A stretch of DNA of 64,000 nucleotides from Ceratodon purpureus (taxonomy: Eukaryota > Streptophyta > Bryopsida > Pseudoditrichales > Ditrichaceae). The translations under genes and the position numbers were made by a program. The notes beneath the pieces were generated by a model, which was given only the letters and a program-made list of their open reading frames with translations, did not search any database and was not told where the DNA came from. Every line of letters starts with the position of its first letter. Positions within the stretch are counted from its first letter, which is position 1. The stretch spans positions 8,653,964-8,717,963 of the forward strand of contig CM026431.1 of NCBI GenBank assembly GCA_014871385.1, in the 5' to 3' direction. Positions 46,362-59,768 of the stretch are shown here, piece after piece.

Positions 46362-46824
46362 TTTTTAAAGCACAAGGTGACTTTAAGGATAACTCTATTC
46401 TCTGAAAATATTGGGTTAGGATTTCAGTTGGCTAGAGTTAGTGGAGTGGCTAGAAGTAGGGGTAACCTTGCAACTTACAACTCCAGCCAACTGGAATCCT
46501 AGCCATATATTTCTAGAGAATATGTAGGGCTAGTGAGTAGAGCCGCTGAGAATGTTGGTGTAGCCTGGTATAATATAGAACATTGATGTTGTTCATTCAA
46601 GTAGAGTTAGAGAGAGAAGAACTCCGGTTTCTTTTAGTAAAGAATTGGTGTAAATTAAGTGTCTTTATTTTTAAGTATTTTGAATTTACGTCTAGTGGTT
46701 ATTAAACCAAAAGTACAAGATTATGCTATCCATTAGAAGGTAAACACTATATGCATATTTTGTGTGTTCTGTGTTTCTAGTTTGCATAGCAATATAACTG
46801 TTTTGGTGTGTTTTGATTGCCAAT
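46362..46824. other. Spacer, nothing recognised
   Basis: No ORF with a domain. A small palindromic impression (ccagccaactggaatcctagcc against gatttcagttggctagag) is seen at about 46420-46505. Confidence 0.4.
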
Positions 46825-47562
46825 GGGGGAGAACACAATAAAGTGGACCACAAAGTGCAAAATGTGACCATCAACAAGTGAATATGAAGTGCGCTGTTTT
46901 TTAAGGCTCAAAGCTAATTTTGAGCATTTTGGTGTAATTTTTGAGCATTTTAGTCACTTTCTAGGGTGTCATAAGGTATCTTATATACATCTTCATAAAA
47001 AAAACAACTTCAATTGAAACTTAATTTGACCACTAGTTCTAATTCATGAAAATGAACTTTTCCAAAGTCTTAATTTCTTCATTTGGAGCCATCTATTGTC
47101 TTTAGAGGATGTTTTTTTCAATTTGAAAAACAATGTTCGGTGAAAAAAAACGCACAAAAAGTACCGTGGAAGTGACCCTCTTAAAAAGTATCCTTGCGGT
47201 ACTTTTAGAACCCTAAACCAATCAATGAGTATATTAATTGACTATTTTAGAATACTTCTTAAACATACAGAGTGCACCGCGAAATTAAAAGGATTTTGGA
47301 CAAAACCCTAAACCGTTATGTTTACTTTTCTGAATGACGACCATTCACTTTGCCTGACTTTGACGTCTCCGTTTTCCATTGTAAACTCAACATCTTCTTC
47401 CACAAATTTGGGAAGTTGAAGAAGATCAAGTCTACTTTCCGTATCCCAAACTTAATTTTGCATCAACATTACGTAAATCCCACTTTCTCTAGTCTTTACA
47501 GAAGGGGCTGAAATTGGAAAAAAGATAAGCACTTTTGTGGTTCACTTTATTGTGCTTCCCCC
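46825..47562 (+). mobile_element. 738-bp non-autonomous DNA element (MITE family copy 1)
   Basis: The inverted ends are GGGGGAGAACACAATAAAGTGGACCACAAAGTGC-like at the left and its complement with a few changes at the right (ending GCACAATAAAGTG complemented, then CCCCC). The interior matches the copies at 47728 and 34729 (tttgagcattttggtgta, then aacttcaattgaaacttaa, then atgaaaatgaact). There is no coding sequence. The flanks ccaat/tcaat resemble a short target duplication but are not identical. Confidence 0.85.
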
Positions 47563-47727
47563 TCAATTTAAAAAAGAATAACATATCATTCTATAGAAAA
47601 AATTGGAGAATCTACACATGGATTACATTCCATGCATAAAATGAAAAACTTAGTTGAATGCTATAGGTTCTAGTCCCGACGTCGTTATTGGTCTTGCACC
47701 TTACTGTAGAGAGGACCTCTTGGTTTT

Positions 47728-48465
47728 GGGGGGAAGCACAATAAAGTGTACCACAAAGTGCAATATGTGATGACTAAGAAGTGAATATGAAGTGTGCTGT
47801 TTTTGAAAGCTCAAAGCTGATTTTGAGCATTTTGGTGTAGTTTTTGAGCATTTTAGTCACTTTTTAAGATGTCGTAAGATATTTTACACGCATCTCCATA
47901 AAAAGAACATCTTCAATTGAAACTTAACTTGACCGCTAGTTCTAAATCATGAAAATGAACTTTTTCAAAGTTTTAATTTCTTCACTTGGGGACCTCTATT
48001 GTCTTTAGAGGATGTTTTTTCCAATTTAAGAAACAATGTTCGGTGAAAACAACCTCACAAAAAGTTTCACGGAAAACAGTGTTTTAAAAAACGTCCTTGA
48101 AATACTTCTCGTGCACCCAAACTTTCATTTCAAGTGGTCATTGCCATTTATACATCCGCAATTCACAAACGGAGATCCCGGTGGAGTCAAAAGTGATTTC
48201 CGACAACATTCGACATTGTTCTTATCACTTTTTCAAATGTGGACATTCACTTTGTCGGACTTTGAGGTTCTCGTACAGCATTGTAGAAGACGCAAATTCG
48301 TACCATATTTTCCCACACTTTAGAGAATCAAGTCTATTTTCTAAACCTAAACTTCTTCCCAACATACCAACAACCGAGATGCCACTTTCTTATGTCTTTG
48401 CGATAGGGGCTGAAATTGACAATGAGCGGAGCACTTTTTTGGTACACTTTATTGTGCTTCCCCCC
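47728..48465 (+). mobile_element. 738-bp non-autonomous DNA element (MITE family copy 2)
   Basis: Same length and orientation as copy 1, 165 bp downstream of it. The ends are GGGGGGAAGCACAATAAAGTG and the inverted CACTTTATTGTGCTTCCCCCC, flanked by TTTT on both sides (possible 4-bp target duplication). The ORFs within have no domain and arise from the repeat. Confidence 0.88.
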
Positions 48466-51322
48466 TTTTCAACCGAAATGTTCATATTATAGCTCCATAA
48501 TAATTGATAATTAATTTTATAAAGTACTTAGTGTTATGATAAGTGGTACTATTAATTCATATATTTAATGTTATTTGTGTATATATATGATGCTATTTAT
48601 ATTGCTAGATTAAGTAACATATTGTTGATATGTAATATTTAAAATATTAGAATCGGAGAATTTAGTTGGTATTGAATATGTGTAAGCATATTTTATTCAA
48701 AAAATCCAAAAAATACTCTTCTATATATACATGGAAGTCTTTGACATTGGTATATAGACCTATGTTTATATATTTTTATAGACCTATATTTATATATTTA
48801 TATAGACCTATGTTTATATACATATAAGTGTTTGTTTGTCAAGTATATAGACCTATGTCCACAAGACGTAGTAAAGATTCTTATACATTCATTTTTAAAT
48901 AGATTTTCCACCACTATATGTGAAAGTCCACATGAATCAATTGGGAATTCATGGCATGGAAAATAATGGCATCATTTATCTATATCCATCAATCTTTAGT
49001 AAATCTACTCTACATTTGACGGAATTGCATCTTTGAAAAATTTAGAATGTATCTTTGGACAAGTCCCTGAAGAATCTTTGGAAGAATAACAATTTGCTTA
49101 TTGAATTCATTTATTCAGATATTCAAATTATCAAGAAACTAGCATTAGTTTGTAATGGCAACCAAATGATATCCAAGCGAGTGACATGGCCACTCCTGCT
49201 CGGGTCCTGGGTGACGTCTCAGAAATGATAGTTGCAGGCTAACATAGATTCCATGCAACACACCCTCCACAGATCAAGACAAAGCGGAAGAAATAATCAG
49301 CATTTCGGATGAGCCAGGCTAACTTAGAGGCCCGGTTACCAATCACGATGGCCAAGGGACGCTACTTAAGCCTATCTAGATCTTTAGTTTTTATAGCCTT
49401 TCCAGCCTTATTTCTCCTGATTCTCTGCAACTTGGTACCACGTTAAGGTACTGCACTTGGTACTCTCCGGCCAAGTCTCCACGTCCTTGAAACCAGCATC
49501 CTTTCTGTTCTTTTAACATTCACGTTAGCGGTGGAAGGCCTTTTGGAACAGGAAGAAAGTTTTCACCTTGTCACTCAGGGCCAAGGTCTGTGTGAATCAC
49601 CGACTCCAGTGAAAGCACTATGAGCAGGGAAAATTACAGTCCGGAAATCCATGCTACGCTACTGGTAACTGGATATGTGCATTTTCACAGCTTCTCTGGT
49701 TAACGTAACTCTTTCATTAACCAGCCGGAACTATGTGTTGGTTTTACGTGATTTCCATTGTCTGAACATTTGTTTTCGAAGCTAACGAGGGACCTTCTTC
49801 GTGTTTTTTGTAATGGTGTTGGAACCAGAGCAGCTGGAGTAACGAAGGGCTTTATGAGAGCTGTTGCCGAGCCGCCCCATCATATGATAGATGAATCTTG
49901 TCTTTGCAGTTCTTGATTATGACATTATGTGTTTACAACCAGAGTGATGCGAGATATTGATGACCCTTATGGTAAATGAATGAGCAGGGAGATGGATCAT
50001 TCCGGCAATGCATAGTTGGCAGCTGTCCTTTCTGCAGATTTTGGGCTCAGGGATTGATCTCTGGTAGGTCATTTAGTAACAACAAATGTACATTACATCA
50101 CAAGAGAACGGCTCAGAGTAAGTGGCCAACGAAGAGCAACACATAATTACAAATTAGGGCGGAACTCGGCTCCGATAACCTTCATCATTCAAAATTTCAA
50201 ACTGAAATTTACGCAAAGTATATCCGCTTATGATTATGAATGATGGTGATCGTTATACACTGCGGATTAATTTTATCCTAATCCTGGCATAAACAACTGA
50301 TCGTTACCACATGCTGGATCTCCTGCTACAAAATACACTTCACTTATATATTCTTCTTACTCATGAATATCTGTCTTCTACCTAGAACTTGATGACTGCG
50401 TCATTGGGCTAATCTGCTGAATGTGCTTCGCGGTGACCTGAGAGTGCTCACTACTAGCGAAGTGGTCGTTTCTCACTCCGGACTGTAAGGGCTGGGTCGC
50501 GGCTTAGGCGCTCCTCCGGCGGTTTCTGTCTTTCCCTGCGTGGTCGCCGGTGTGGGCGGTGTGGGCCACTCCTTGGAAGGCTGAACATCGAATCAGGATG
50601 CGCGATGGTACTGGATTTATCCTGGGTGGAACCACCTCGGACAGGGTAATAAGCAAGCGCGAGCCACGTATGAATTACGACCCTCCCTCGACATAGCTAC
50701 GAGATTACTGGTCCAAGACGCCGGGAATTTTAGGTCCCACGATTTCGAGGTCGTCCTCGTTGGGGTGACTCGGGTGCCGGTTGATGCCCGGTGCTTCATG
50801 TGGGAGAATGACCTCAATGTGTACAGTACGCTTTTTTTCCTGATGATATTACTGTTGATCCACATTACGGTAGTTGTACCGCGTCGTCACTTAGATTCAA
50901 ATAGACGTCTGAGGGATGCAATTTTTTTCCTAATACTTTGAACGACCACATCCAGTCCAGTACATGACAAGCACGCCATTTCACAGAAAAAGCAGTGGAA
51001 TTCATGGGCCTGTAGTAATACGAAGATAGAAACGAAATTCAATTATCCATTATAGAAGTATGTAACGAGTGCACCACATAGCGGATACGCTCAGTCCGGT
51101 GCAATCACGCACATGATACCCGAGTGAGTTCAAAGAAAATGTTAAGCTCACACCTAATTTCCGATCACACCTACTTTACGATCACACTAACTCTCCGGCA
51201 GTCGTCAAGTTCATTTTAAAGCTCTATATCAGCCCGTCCGGATGTGCATCAAAATGATTTATGTACAGACCAAAACCCCCCAGTACTCATACTATTACTG
51301 AAGCCCTCCAATTCTGAACACA
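48466..51322. other. Spacer at the left of the CACTA region
   Basis: It is AT-rich to about 49140, with a repeat of roughly 28-31 bp at 48750-48860 (core TAGACCTATGTTTATATA), then has more balanced composition. At 50700-50830 on the minus strand a short open stretch reads HPNEDDLEIVGPKIPGVL before a stop. It could be a terminal exon of a transposon gene, but no join could be made. Confidence 0.35.
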
Positions 51323-51547
51323 TCAGTCGCTATCGGTGTCCCCGATATTGATGCTCCCCATATTCCTTCCAACATTCGCATCGTAATCTCCCGATCCCGA
51401 ACCAGAAGCCGCAACCTCTGCGTCAAATTCACACACGTAGTACAGAGATATTCTATAAGTGTAACTGCTGTTACAGGAGACATGGCTACGACTATCAGCA
51501 CTCACAAAAAGTGATACGTTATATATATTCATGAGTACGTAAGCAAC

Positions 51548-53957
51548 TCAGCAGTAGAGATTATCCTTATGTAAGTGAAAGGTGATAGATCGCTCACCGC
51601 GAGGGAGTAATAGTGGACGTCGCTGGAACCTCAGCGGTGAGAACTTCACAGAAACGTTGGAATCCGCCACATACTTGTCCACTACGATGTTGCAATCCGG
51701 CACCTGCGACGCCTCATTCCCCTCAGGTGGAAAAGCCATGTCAATTGTTTTCCATCTCATCTTCGTAAGCCACCCTTCCTGTGCCTCCTCCTCCGCCTTC
51801 CGCTTCTTCGACTCTCTCTTGAACTCCGTCTCCTTCTCTTGGAGGAAGGTCAACTGTGCTTCGGGTTCGATTGTGTAGAATCCAGCCTCCACGGCCCAGT
51901 GATCCACTGCAAAATTCAGAGGTACAGTAAGCCCACGTCGTCGCATGAGATTAAAAAAAAAATCAAGACGGGTTGTGGTTCTGAAGTCGAATAGGTTCAG
52001 TAAGGTTTAGGTGTCTCACTTCTCGACTACAATTTCAGGATGAGACAATGACAGGGGAACTCTTGAAAACTCACATTCGGCGTGAACACGGTCGGAGATG
52101 TCTACTCCGAGGACATCCTCATCGCTAACAATGTCCTCGAGGTCGCGCTCCACGCCGGCGGATGGGTGGATACTCGTTTCAGTCCTATGCCTGTCGGACG
52201 GCTCGTAATCAGAGTCCGATGTGGATCGTCCAACCTGGCGACCACCGACAGGAGAAACTGCTGACGGCCACCCATTAGCAAGTTAAAAAGTGCTTCTATT
52301 CGACTAAACACTTAAGTGTTATATCTTCAAATCTACTAACAAGCTAAACCGAGGCTATTTCTGGAGTACATAATAGTACCTGGTCCTGGTGACACGGGGC
52401 AGCTGTCCCACTCGTTGCCTCCTTCTACGATTGGTGATCCTTGTGTTGCAATAGGTGGTACTTCCGCGGATTGGACCTCTTCAACCGAGAGTGGAGCTGT
52501 ACCTGCACGAATTGGACCACACGCCTCGATACATTCTAATGATTGGCAGACGTAGTGGATTCCACCAAGCACAATGTCCTCCAATTGTAGGATTATTTAA
52601 CTAACACTGGATTGAACATCAGCGTACATAATGGATGACAGGAGACTCACCGTGGTTATTAACTATCTTCTCCGACGAGTCACTCCCAGAGCTTGCAGTA
52701 TCACTGTCTGCATGCGACGACACTATGTACAAACAGCCAGCATCTATTTCAGTACAGAACAATGTAATTTCATGTCAGAGTAGCGGAGTAGAATTCATAT
52801 TCAAGGTACTTGAAGGGAAACGGTAGGGGGGCTGACCTCCGATATGAACCACTCGCCCGTACAGTGGTGGGGAGACGACGGTGTCCGGCCTCGTTGGCAA
52901 GGCATCCTTCAAGTCGTAGCCGTTGATGAGCCTCATGTTCATCTGCCGAGGATGCCTATTAACCTCCCAGTCATCCGGAGCCCCCTCCAAGTCATTCGCG
53001 TTCAGCTCCGACGCCTCAATCCGTGGCCACCAACCGGACTCCCGTCTTGTTTTGCTTCTCAGCTCTTCTAAGGATATGAACGGACGCCCCCCCCGCTGAC
53101 ACTGCTTGGCGGCAAAGGAGGCCCAATCCACTGCGTGCCCGAGCTTCTCTGCAATCAGTCCCCGTGCAAAGGCGAGTCCAATGCAGCGCTGCTTCCCCAT
53201 TGGGCGCTGGTGGGTAACCTCGTACAGACTCTCAATCCTCTGTATCATTCTCGGACTCTCGCTCGAACCTGGCCGCGCGTACCAGAATTTGCCGTGTTGC
53301 TTTGGTCCCCATCGCTTCGCACACTTCTCCTCGTTCACGACTATGTCTGGAAGTGCGTCCCGGTCGCGTCTCGGGGCTCCCGGCAAGTATCCGTAGTTAT
53401 TCAGTTTCTTGTCCACGAAAAACCATCGTGGCGATCCCCGATGAGGGTTCCGTGGAATGTCATGGCTGTCGATGGCCATGTCTGCGAAGACATACAGAAG
53501 ACATCATATTGATTAAGTCTTCCATAGCCGAGACAGCAAGGGTTAAATTCTATTCCATTGTAAATAAAAAAAAGGCGCACTAACTACACAACTCCAGCAA
53601 AGAGGAACGAGAACCCAACAAATTCGGAGGATGAAATGGTTACGAGTCATTCAAACACACACAATATGGAGGAGAAGGGCGTCTGGACCGTCGACAAGAT
53701 ATGGAGAAGTCAGCATGGTACAAGCACATGGAAATACTATTCGGAACATAATATCATAGATGGAAGCGCGTACCTGGTTCAGTAATGAAGCCCGTGATTC
53801 TGCTTCGCACGCACCGGGGAAGGAGTGGATTAGCACACAGACGCCAGAAAGCATCAGTCGACGGGTTCGCACTCTGGAGGCTCCGCCCACCTGTGCGATG
53901 GAAGCATTGAGGAGCATCCGCCTCTCCATCTCTCAGGCGACTCGCTTTATTCTGAGG
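51548..53957 (-). CDS. Unknown six-exon gene downstream of tnp2 (transposon accessory candidate)
   Basis: Exons in transcript order: about 53957-53774, 53481-52837, 52743-52651, 52535-52380, 52260-52075, 51906-51548. All five joins are phase 1 and consistent, and the frame stays open to a TGA, giving roughly 540 aa. The large second exon has a compact domain with SPRWFFVDKKLNNYGYLPG, EKCAKRWGPKQHGKFWYA, HAVDWASFAAKQC and ESGWWPRIEASELNANDLEG. The next three exons are acidic and Ser/Asp-rich. The last has a charged coiled coil (LTFLQEKETEFKRESKKRK) followed by WLTKMRWKTIDMAFPPEG. I do not recognise the family. Position and orientation after tnp2 suggest a second CACTA ORF, such as a TnpA-like DNA-binding partner. 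The true start is unresolved because the first exon begins at an acceptor. Confidence 0.5.
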
Positions 53958-54839
53958 AAATTAGGGTTCTAGAAGACAGCCGACAATTGATTGGGGCTGG
54001 TAGTCACCTCACATCTATTGCTCCCTGTCATAATATGATGCTGAAATCCAATGCGTGACGGGTGTGGATACGCCACGATGGTCATTGTGTCACTAACCTG
54101 TCAATTCTCCACAACACCTTCCACTCATTGACGATACAGCGAGGCAGACTGCTGCTAATTACAGCCCAGAGGTGACAGAATAATGACATGTGAAACTAGA
54201 AGGAGCCGCCTCGCTGATGGGATGCTATGCGTTCTACTCATGTCTACTTCAGTGCCCCATGACGGCATGACCTACGCCTACTTTGATGGAATGGACTCGA
54301 AACGGCTGGAACTGACATGCGTATGTACTCGTCCTCTGGATTATGATTGATTAGATGGACTTCCTGAATAGACAAACAGGCTAAGATTTTGTGACAGGTG
54401 AAAGAGGCTCCGCCTACTCAGTGTCCGGTGCTGGTGACATGACCGTCCTCCGTCAGAACCTTGGCTCGTACGTGAAGCAAGTTCTGACAAGTCAGTACAT
54501 GGGACGAGCCTCTGACTCAGTTTGGACGTGTGAACATATTACCTAAGAGGGATGTGGATATACTAAACCGTGGACCTACTGATGCCCCATGGCCAGAGAA
54601 GCACACGGTATTTCTCTGAACAGAACCTAGAATATAGAGGTTGCGGAAAAACTTTTGGGGAGTTATTCAGTTACTGACCTCAGAGAGTAACCTCAACTGA
54701 TCAGTTTGCAGAATGCTGTGAGAGACTGTAATGAAGGATTCATTCGCTGAATTGACGTACCAATGTCTTAGGGAATGCCGTAGTAACACCGAGTTCAAGC
54801 TCTGCGTGAAGGGCTGATGGCATTTCAAACTCGTTAGAG
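53958..54839. other. Spacer between the unknown gene and tnp2
   Basis: No open frame of note on either strand. It may hold a 5' exon or promoter of the gene at 51.5-54.0 kb. Confidence 0.4.
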
Positions 54840-57800
54840 TTATGCATCGTCAATCGCATTAGGTACGGGAATCACTGGAACTGCTGCCTCGTCGTTGGGG
54901 ATGTCGTCCTCTGAATCGGAATGGATGTGGTCCGTTTGCATGTAAGCTGCTTCTTCGTCGACCTCTTCGTGTGCCATGACATGCACCACGTCGGCCTCTA
55001 GTACTGGCTGCCTCTGAGGCTCAGCTGCAGCCTCGCCTTGTCCTCTAGCAATGTTAAGCTCGGTGGCAGTGGTCCGACCTGGTGCGCTAAGAGAAGCGTC
55101 TGGTAGCCCATCAGTGACCCGCCGTGATCTCGGCTCCTTGTACCTCACAACCTTCCATTCTTCATTGTATGGATCATCGACAAAATAAACCTGTTCGGCA
55201 TTGGGTAGTCCATAATGACGACTGTGATAAGTGATACGATGCTCATGATGCAATTCAGAGGTTCAGCTTAGACCGGAATGCAAACATTGGGAGACTGTAC
55301 GAATGAAAGGGAATTGCGTCGATTAACTGACCTGACGGGCATGTGCGGCCATGAGATACGGCTCGACGTCTGCACTCTGTCGAGCAGCGTGTTTTACGAG
55401 CCAAAAACCGTCTTGGTCTACTTTGATTGTCGGCTCCCCTGCGAGATCAGGCTTGATCCATGAACACCTCAATACGTTGAACTTCAAATGTCCGTAGTCA
55501 ACGCGCAGTATGTCCTTAATAATTCCTACATAAAGGAGCTCCGACTCAATTTGGTTCACATCCGACACTGAAGAACGGCAGGTTTGGTTTATGATGGCTG
55601 CCACTCCAGCGTCGAAGGTTACGTGTTGTTTCCCGTCCTCTTCGTCAGTTCTGAAGTGGTAGCCGAAAGCCCACATCGAGTTATGATGCTTTACGTACGG
55701 AGACGGAAGTCTGGACATAGTCACCAGATCTGGAGAGGGGTTATGACCATCGATTCCCATTTGACGCACTCTCTCTTCGATCCAGTCTGCGAATGGAACG
55801 AGTCTCCTTGGATTGCGACCCCTAAGCGATCTTCTTTCCTCTGAGAAAATACTGCAACAGAAACGGCTGTAGAGTTAAACAGTACTCTACGTACTCGTTT
55901 TAATAACAGTTAGAGCACTCTTTATTTAGTCACCAATGCGATGACACTGACCCAAACAGTACGCATGAGGGTAGCATACCTATAGAGGTCCTCCGTGTGG
56001 ACGCAGTGACGCAAAACATGTTCGTGAAGTTTCTTCAATTCAATGTCGTCCCAGAATTGCTCACGACCCTGCCCCTCCATCACCTCCCCTGCGTCCTGTT
56101 CGTCTTCTTCCATGTCCCAGAGTAGTCTCGCAACTCCTGGATACATTTGGAAATGCTCTGTGACGAATCCGATGGCTTCCGTATACATATAACCCTGGGC
56201 AATGGATCCTTCGGGTCTGGCCTTATTACGCACGAGGCTCTTCAAGTGACCTAAGTACCTTTCCACGCTATACATCCAGCGGGCATGAACGGGCCCGCAC
56301 CAGTAAAGCTCCCTTGGCAAGTGAAGTACGAGATGGGGCATTATATTCCAATACGCCAGTGGGAAGTATATCTCCAGCAGAGAGCAAGTTTCGGCAATGT
56401 AGTTCAATAAGTTCGGGAGCTCACTCACGGTTACTTGTTTCTCGCAAATCTTCTTGAAGCAGTGCCCTAGTCGAATAACAGCTACCCGAGGTCCATCTGC
56501 GAGCGACCCTCTCAAGGCGGCAGGTAACACCTCCTCTAGAACAACATGCCAGTCGTGGCTTTTCATGAACTGGAACTTCCCTTTATCCAAGTTAACTACC
56601 TTCGACAAGTTCGAACAGTGACCAGTCGGTGTTTGAACATTCTTGATCGTCTGTAGGACTCGTCGTTTCTCACCGGGGCTAAGAACGTAGGGTGCCTGCG
56701 GCATCAGGTAGCTATCGGTTAACTCATCCCGCACAAGATGCAGACTAGGCATGACCCCTTGATCCTGTAGGTCCTTTCGCACGGCTATCGTGTCTTCTTC
56801 ACCGAGTAAAAATCCAGTAATTGTAACCGCTATATTCTTTTCCACATGCATGACGTCGAGTGTGTGCCTAACTGGAAGTTCCTATTCACAGCACCATGAA
56901 GAAAGTTGTGAGACTTCAGCTGAAAATATAAGAATGGGGGATCAGCAAGCACGACTGACCATTGCACCGAGAAACATAGTCTGCTACATATTCATCTGGT
57001 CACACAGTACCAGATCATGCGCAGGTGAGCATCGACATGTGCAATTCATGTCGTCGAACAGCATGATCATATAATCCAATTCCAGCAGTCATTATACGCT
57101 ATCTAAGAGAACAACATACGCTAAATGAATGGTTAGAAGTCCCGGTGGACAGAGCCTGGTAGTTCGAACCCCATTCACCAGCAAGTTTATCGACACCGAA
57201 AAAAAAGGCTGGGCTAAACTTCAATGACATATGTTAAGACAGCTACATCACCCCGACGTCTAGACATAGAGTCCCAAGTGATCATGACATGAAGCCACTG
57301 GAGCCACACAATATCGAGACGTCGAAGACAACATGTGCAGACTGTAAACAAGGATCAGGGGCGGCTCAGTGGCACTCTTACCTTCCAGTAAGGAAGCCTA
57401 TATAGTGAGGAAACTCGCTTGATGCCGTGCCTTCTGACGGGGTCATTTTCCTTCGGTCTTCCATACTCTCTAAGCCACCTGACACGCTCCTCTCCCCTCT
57501 GCAATGCTTCACTTCCGGTAACGGGAGTAGGGGCCACTCGGTGCTCCTCATCTATGAAGTTTGAACTGTCGCCCCTGAAGGGATGGTCTGCCCTAACAAG
57601 GAACCTGCGGGCACATCCACAGAAGACGTTCTTGTGTAAAACCTTAGAACGCCGTGATCTAAAGCCCTCCCCGCACACTGGGCAGCCAACGAACCCATTG
57701 GTTGTGCAACCAGCTAAAACGCCGTAGGCTGGGAAGTCGCCAATTGTCCAGATGATCATCGCCTTCAATATGAAATGAGACGACTCCTTATAACGGGCGA

Positions 57801-59520
57801 CATCCATGCAGTACACCCCTTCTTCCCAAAGATGTAAGAGTTCTTCAATCAGTGGCTCCATATAGATATCGAAGTAATCAGCTGTTACGGATTTAGGACC
57901 CGGGATTAGGATCCCCAACATAATAAAATAATTCTTCGTCGTAAGCCACGGTGCAATGTTGTAGTTCATGAGGAGAATAGGCCATATAGAGTAAGTACTC
58001 CTCTTGTCTGCGTGGGGGTTGAATCCATCTGTAACAAGAGCCATTCGCACGTTTCTATCGTCATGGCCAAACTCTGCATGAAATCTCTCCGAGATCCACT
58101 TCCATTGCGCTGAGTGAGAGACATGAGACATCACACCGTCCGTGACTGCGAGGGTCGCCCACCATGTCATTGCAGCTGCCTGAAGAGCACTTCGAAACAT
58201 CCGTTTGAGTCGCGGAGTAAGAGGGAAGGCCCTCGTAACCTTGAACGGCACTTCTGATCTCCCTGCTCTTCTTTTTCTCGGAGCCCTGCAATGTGGACAA
58301 ACACGAGCGTCCTTCAGGTCCTTCCGATACAGGCAACAATTGTTGGGGCAGGAGTCGATTGACTTGTAAGTGTGGCCCAACTTCCTCAAGTACTCGGATG
58401 CCTCTCTGTAAGTCTTGGGTAAGGTATTCGGCTTAGGAAGAATGGTAGTGCTTAAGGTCCGGAATAGCTCATCCAGGTAGACGTCGGAACAGCCGTGCAG
58501 CTTTCCACTACTTAGAAGCACATACGTCGTTCCCATGCTAGAGTATTCTGATCCTGGGAACAAGGGAGTAGTCGCTGCCTCCTCTAGGGCCGCGATGGAA
58601 GCGTCTGTCTCGTCGTCAGAGTCTCCCCACTGGTGCGCCCCCTCGTCTCCAGAGCTATCATCAGAAACGTCGACTGACGGTGCATCGGAGATGTCACGGC
58701 CGTCTTCACCTGCTGCATTACCTTCCTCGCGTAAGGGGATTGCCGAGTCACTGCTTCTCTCCGGACTAGGAATCCCCCCACCCCGACCTGCTCCTACGGG
58801 TGATGCTCTGTTCTCCTGCCCTAAGTCGTCGCTGACTCCATTCGGAAATCTCTGTTGGTGCGGATCTCCTCTCGGATGCTCTCCAGCATGAACCTGGTCC
58901 ACCATCACCTCTTCATGAATTCTGTCCACGATATCATGAGCTTCGACTACCATCTGCGTCACATCAATCCCCGGGTCTAAATCCCTCCGCCGTAGTGCGT
59001 TTGGACGCATTCTCGCCTGCGCTCCATAGTACCACGTAATGTGGTCCTCCCACTCGACGTCGGAGTCGTCGTCCTCGTATCCCTGGTACAACAGAACATC
59101 TTCGACTGTTAGGCAGGAGGTGCTTCATGACATGCGATATCCCAATTCATAGCATCAACCAATCGGTATTGTGTTCTTCTACTGTGCATGGAAGGTGAAG
59201 GCTCTAAGTGAATTTTCAGAATTCGAGTTCCTGAGTTGTCGTGGTTAATCTTACATATGAGCACCACATCAACACACGAAGGAAAATATGAGACATACCT
59301 CTGTCCTTCCATAGAACCACACATGCCTTCCATTATCCCTCAGGCATCTCCGGTATGAGTCGAGAGTGAGTTCCGCCTCCCGCATGTGGATTTGACATGG
59401 ACATGGCAGTTTCGTCCAACTCATCCGCCTCGCGTACGCCAACTCCCGCCTGAGTAATTTCGCTCTCCGAGACAGGATGCGAGCCTCCCCCGGTGGATTC
59501 CTTCGAATGCCCTCTTCCAT
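54840..59520 (-). CDS. CACTA/En-Spm transposase (tnp2 family), apparently intact
   Basis: DDE-type transposase that would excise and insert CACTA elements. Exons in transcript order: 59520-59299 (Transposase-associated domain, with LPCPC and W-F-Y-G-R-T-E), about 59097-57382, 56881-55980, 55851-55332, 55190-54840. The last three joins are phase-consistent; the exon 1/2 join is not settled. The second exon has an acidic N-part, a zinc-knuckle-like CPNNCCLYRKDLKDARVCPHC and the tnp2 core (DGFNPH, YSIWPILLMNYNIAPWL, LGILIPGPKS, TIGDFPAYGVLAG, GCPVCG, PYWK). Exon 3 is the DUF4218-type region (LDVMHVEKN, HDWHVVLEEVLP, YWNIMPHLVLHLPREL, RWMYSVERYLGHLK). Exon 4 is the DUF4216-type region (GIIKDILRVDYG, KVDQDGFWLVKHA) and continues into exon 5 (VYFVDDPYNEEWKVVRYKE), which ends in an acidic tail. 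About 1,230 aa and no in-frame stop, so it may be active or recently so. Confidence 0.88.
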
Positions 59521-59768
59521 TCTAAGAACATGAAGAACGACGACAGCGGTTCTTCAGACTCACGCACTGTCAATGAACAGCCATGTACATCACGGTAACT
59601 ACGTAATTAAGCACTTTCTACCCACCGAAAACTCCTTAATCACAATTGGTGCCCAACGGGTCAAGGAATGGCAGCATACCTAAATGCTTCACCTCGCAAA
59701 CCCAACAAATGTAAGCGTCTGAGCGAAATCCCCTTTTCTGTGCAGAACTATTCTGACCAGCATTGGTC

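Noticed and set aside
57140-57190. tRNA-like stretch with AGTTCGAACCCC and TGGTTAGAAG
   Set aside because: The T-stem does not pair, no acceptor or D/anticodon stems form, and it lies inside a tnp2 intron; box resemblance is probably chance or a fragment.
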